Shown here: one piece after another, positions 60,483 to 64,000 of the stretch | Layout: each line of letters opens with the position of its first letter | How positions within the stretch are numbered: position 1 is the stretch's first letter | Origin: Serilophus lunatus | Lineage: Eukaryota; Chordata; Aves; Passeriformes; Eurylaimidae | Assembly (NCBI GenBank): GCA_013399895.1 | Contig: VXBA01003142.1 | Coordinates: forward strand, 502,136 to 566,135 | Reading direction: 5' to 3' | DNA: 64,000 nucleotides | The notes under the pieces: model-generated | What the model saw: the letters and a program-made list of their open reading frames with translations, nothing else | Databases searched by the model: none | Told to the model about the DNA's origin: nothing | Translations under genes and position numbers: made by a program

Positions 60483-63060
60483 TCCAGCAACATAAACAAA
60501 ACACTTGGAAACTAATTATCAATATAATATTTTTTTTTCCTCTACACTATATAATTTTTTAAGTTGCTCAGATGTTACTCAGATATTGAAGCTAAAGGAA
60601 TGGTCAATTGTTCTTGAATTCCTAGTCTGTAATTCTCAAACAAATTGCAAACTAGAAACTGAGTCATGAAAATGAAAGCATCTTTATTTTTTTTTATCTG
60701 GTAAAAGAGATAATAACTAAAATAACTAAAGAAAATATTTGGTTTTTCTGGATCTCTCTAAGCTACATACCTAACATATTTCATATGCAGCAAAGTAACA
60801 TGATGTGTTTTTATTATTCCTCTAGTTTGGCAACTGATGATGGAAAGGAAGAATTAACAAATTGAAACTGAACTGGTGATCATGTTTCGTATCAAAACTG
60901 ATTAGTATAAGAACTCAATGTAATAAAGCAGTAGCTTTTATGTATATATTTATTCGTATATTCTATATAAGTAAAGGTGATTTTCCAGAAGTTTCACATA
61001 TATTGTTCTTAATTTATTTCTCTTAACTCTCTATTTACTAGTAACAAATATAATAAATTTTATTTTTTATTTGGAAATCTTAAATTTTAAAGTCCTTTTC
61101 TTGCAATTCCACAAAAGATTTTCACAGAATTGTTGCTATTAGAGATTAATCTTTCTTTGTGTTATGAACTTTGAGTATGAATGTTGTCGAAAGAATTCTA
61201 TCTCATTATTCTAACCACGTTGCTCTATCTTGACAAAGACACACTTTACATAAATTAAGTACTTAAAAAGAAAACTTTTTCATTTATATTTTGTCTTGAG
61301 TATAGACTATTACACTTGACAAATATTTCTGAAAACTGAGATAGAAAAGGTTATTAAATTATTTTTGTGTGACAATCCAGAAGTTCATAGAAGGAGGTGT
61401 GACTGTTCAGGGGTTTTTTGCTGGTTTCCTAATTCTTAAAAATGGCACAGAAGGCTTTTAATGAACAATTAAAATGTACTTCTATATACTTTCCAGTTCA
61501 GAAGTTGGTTTCTGACAGGCATTAGGAAGAGGATTGAATATTAAATGAAAAAACTGAAATGCATATTCTGTTCAGGAGCCAATTTGAGTATTAGAAGTTA
61601 AAAGACCAGCTGTGAAAACAAACTGTGATGGACATAAAAATTTATATGTATAGTGAAAATCATTTCAAAGAAAGTAATAATTTTCTTAAATTGAAACTTA
61701 GGTTGATAACAAGGATAAGTTTTAAGGTATGTTTTCATCATTTTATTACACTAAGATGTTTCAGACTGCAAATTGCAAGGACACATCTGCAATCAATCAT
61801 CTGTTTTATTTTCAATTTTTCTGAAAACTCAGAGACTTGTAGGTTAAATTTCATATACCTCCTGCCTCCACTCTCTGTCCCCAGAGACAGTTTTGCACAT
61901 TATGCAAACTACTCGGAAAATTGTAGGGGAAAATTATCAATTGATTCATTAATGATATCTCCCATAGAATCTCCGTGTAGAAATTGATTTGAGCAGATGG
62001 TCCTTCCCTTAACTCTTACCACATAACTAGAATTCAGAAAATAGAAAGAGCCATCAAGATGCCCTTGAAGAATGGTACCTGAGAGCCCTGCCCTGTCACT
62101 GTGAAACAAGGATGTGCCTCATGCACCAGCTCTGTGACACTAGCCTTGTGTGAACAAACCTAATGCTGTACTTATGTCCAGGGTGATAATCCTGTGGATG
62201 CTTCCTCATATGCTGTGTTAAGTGCTTTGACACTATGTCCAGTTGTGAATTTAAAGGTAATTACCAGAAATGCAGTTCCTCTCAGAACATGAATAATTGA
62301 CCTGCATATGACAGCTGTTTGGTGATAATCCCCAATGGGGTGAATTTGGTAAGAAGTGATCTAAACGTAACTGACTTGCCCTGTGGTTTTTCATGAAAAT
62401 CTCATGTATTGCATCATACCATGGTGGAGTAATTCTTTGTACAAATATTTAAGATCAAATTCCTGTGCAATACTTTCAAATCTACCCATGATTTCAGTCT
62501 ATTGATATCACACTCTTACTGTACCCTCTGATGATATGAAAAGCCCAAAGATTATAATGCTTCATCACTCTAAAATAGTGTTTTGTCACTTCTAGACTGT
62601 TTCCTCTGATTTCATTAAATGTATCAAGTAATTATGTGTTTTGTACTCAGTTTAGTATTAGTGTTCAAAATTACATCATGATTATTGGTTAAAAAATAGA
62701 TTTAAATTTCATTTCCTTGTAAGAATGTGCAAATCAGAAGAATCCTAGAAAGTAAAAATGCTGCAACCATGTTAGACTATAATTAAGTCCTTTCCATGAC
62801 TATATTAATATTTATATCAAAGTAATTGTCATAATGTGACAGCACAGCTCACAGAATACCTATGATTACATTTTGCTATTGATACTATTACTAAAGTAAT
62901 TTTTAGATAGCAATTGAGAATTTAATATATAAGACTTGGAAACATGAATTTATTGAGATAGTCCATTTAGCTCTGGGTCAAAGAAGATTCATTGAGGCTC
63001 CCCATGTCTTGGCATGGCATTTTGATATGAATCTTTCCTGATATACAAAGTATGCACCCA

Positions 63061-63112
63061 AAAATTATGCATCAAAATGAAATATATTTTAATTATATAA
63101 TTGCATAATTTT
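63061..63112. repeat. AT-rich inverted repeat, 11-bp perfect arms
   Basis: AAAATTATGCA at 63061-63071 and its reverse complement TGCATAATTTT at 63102-63112, separated by 30 bases. The arms could form a hairpin. There is no evidence that it is a gene. Confidence 0.85.
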
Positions 63113-63511
63113 ATATTTTTATTTTCAAAATAGAAAGAGGTCTTGTCCAGACCCCACTTAAAGGGTGTTTGTACAATGAAGAAAAGCTCTTCTTTCCTTA
63201 AATAGTTAAGGATGAAAAAGAACCTATAACATTATTGTTAGCATATAATAAATCACAAGGAAACAGTAAGTAATTTTTAATTATAAATTGTTAACTGTTC
63301 TTGAGGACATGGAGGGCAAAGTGCTTTGTGAGCACTTTTTGAGTGGGAAGTGGAAGGTGAATTCTTGATATTGAAGGATAAATGACAACACTACTGATAT
63401 ACTGTGAAGCCTTTTGTCTCTATTTTCATTTATGTTATGATAAAGAGGGTAATTCAATGGAGAAATAAAAAGAAGTCATTCATACCATCAAAGCAGTAGT
63501 AGTGTATTATG

Positions 63512-63603
63512 AATCACAGAATCACAGAATTACTAGGTTGGAAGAGACCTCCAAGATCATGTAGTCCAACCCTTGCCTTAACACCTCAACTAGACTAGAC
63601 CAT
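63512..63603 (-). mobile_element. CR1 LINE 3'-terminal fragment, reverse orientation
   Basis: On the + strand this reads 'aatcacagaatcacagaatt', then 'aggttggaagagacctccaa', then 'gatcatgtagtccaaccctt'. That is the reverse complement of a CR1 3' end with two copies of its octamer-like tail. It is only about 90 bp long and one of the least diverged CR1 ends in the window. Confidence 0.94.
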
Positions 63604-64000
63604 GTGAATAATTTTGGCACATGCATTTGGAATAGCTTTACATTTGAGACGGGAAAAAAAATATATGCTAATGAAGATTAAAATTATAGAAATTCAAAAT
63701 TGTTCTGGTTGCAAAAATAAACCTTATCAAGACATACATGACCTAGATGAGATGACTTCAGTAACACATGCATTCTGAAATTGATATCCACAAAAAAAGA
63801 CTGAATAGATGGAAATGCATAGAGATTTTGGATGACACGAGCAAGTTAGCAAGGAGAAACAGTGTGCAAAAACTTGTTTTAAGCAACTGAAATTCAATTT
63901 ATAGTTAAGCATCCAGTAAAACATGGATCAAAAGTCAAATGGAGGTCATAGCTTTGACATCCTGAATAGGACTACTTGACTTCAACTTCTGAGCTAACCA
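63604..64000. other. Intronic sequence, nothing recognised
   Basis: AT-rich. No gene, repeat or RNA recognised. Confidence 0.7.

Larger units (their letters stand above)
59522..63511. other. Intronic sequence, nothing firmly recognised
   Basis: AT-rich, with the CCAAAC-rich tract at 60426. The stretch at 62040-62400 is more complex and non-repetitive and could be a conserved non-coding element or an unrecognised old repeat. No gene seen. Confidence 0.6.
27225..64000 (+). other. IL1RAPL1: Part of the IL1RAPL1 intron downstream of the last exon seen
   Basis: Begins with donor GTAATT. No sequence encoding the third Ig domain, the transmembrane segment or the TIR domain was found among the longer reading frames, so the whole interval is best read as intron. 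Very large introns are known for IL1RAPL1 in vertebrates. It contains CR1 fragments, simple repeats and two short assembly gaps. Confidence 0.8.

Noticed and set aside
1..64000. Further IL1RAPL1 exons (Ig1 start, Ig3, TM, TIR), tRNA, rRNA, CRISPR arrays or phage-like systems.
   Set aside because: I looked for expected peptide segments and for repeat-spacer or RNA-like patterns and saw none. Very short exons cannot be excluded by eye.

Overview
The window is vertebrate nuclear DNA, almost certainly from a bird. It is AT-rich and nearly free of coding sequence. It carries about ten truncated chicken-repeat-1 (CR1) LINE fragments, several ending in the octamer-like tail ATTCTGTG/ATTCTATG that is typical of avian and reptilian CR1. 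I see no bacterial-style operons, tRNAs, rRNAs or CRISPR arrays.

The only gene I can name is IL1RAPL1 (interleukin-1 receptor accessory protein-like 1), on the + strand. Two consecutive coding exons are present, at 25466-25652 and 27071-27224, with good splice sites and matching intron phases. They encode the end of the first Ig domain, the linker and most of the second Ig domain of this synaptic adhesion receptor. The exons before and after were not found, so positions 1-25465 and 27225-64000 are best read as parts of the two flanking introns of a very large gene.

Layout. 1-25 kb: upstream intron with CR1 fragments at 2.1, 5.0, 14.8 and 18.5 kb, a probable LTR-type repeat at 4.3-5.0 kb, and another interspersed repeat with a degenerate internal tandem array at 10.0-10.7 kb. 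It also holds two unexplained exon-like reading frames: a single-pass membrane-like ORF at 8.4-8.8 kb and a terminal-exon-like unit at 21.58-21.77 kb. 25.4-27.2 kb: the two IL1RAPL1 exons around a 1.4 kb intron that holds a 37-bp duplication and an (ATTAA)11 microsatellite. 27-64 kb: downstream intron with CR1 pieces at 29.2, 41.8, 43.0, 52.9, 57.9-59.5 and 63.5 kb, a GC-rich island at 37.5-37.9 kb, simple repeats, and two of the three assembly gaps. All three gaps lie in or next to homopolymer runs.

I found no clearly novel biological system. The most useful items for follow-up are the two exon-like ORFs and the substitutions in the IL1RAPL1 Ig2 region. Family assignments were made by eye from remembered consensus features, with no database search.
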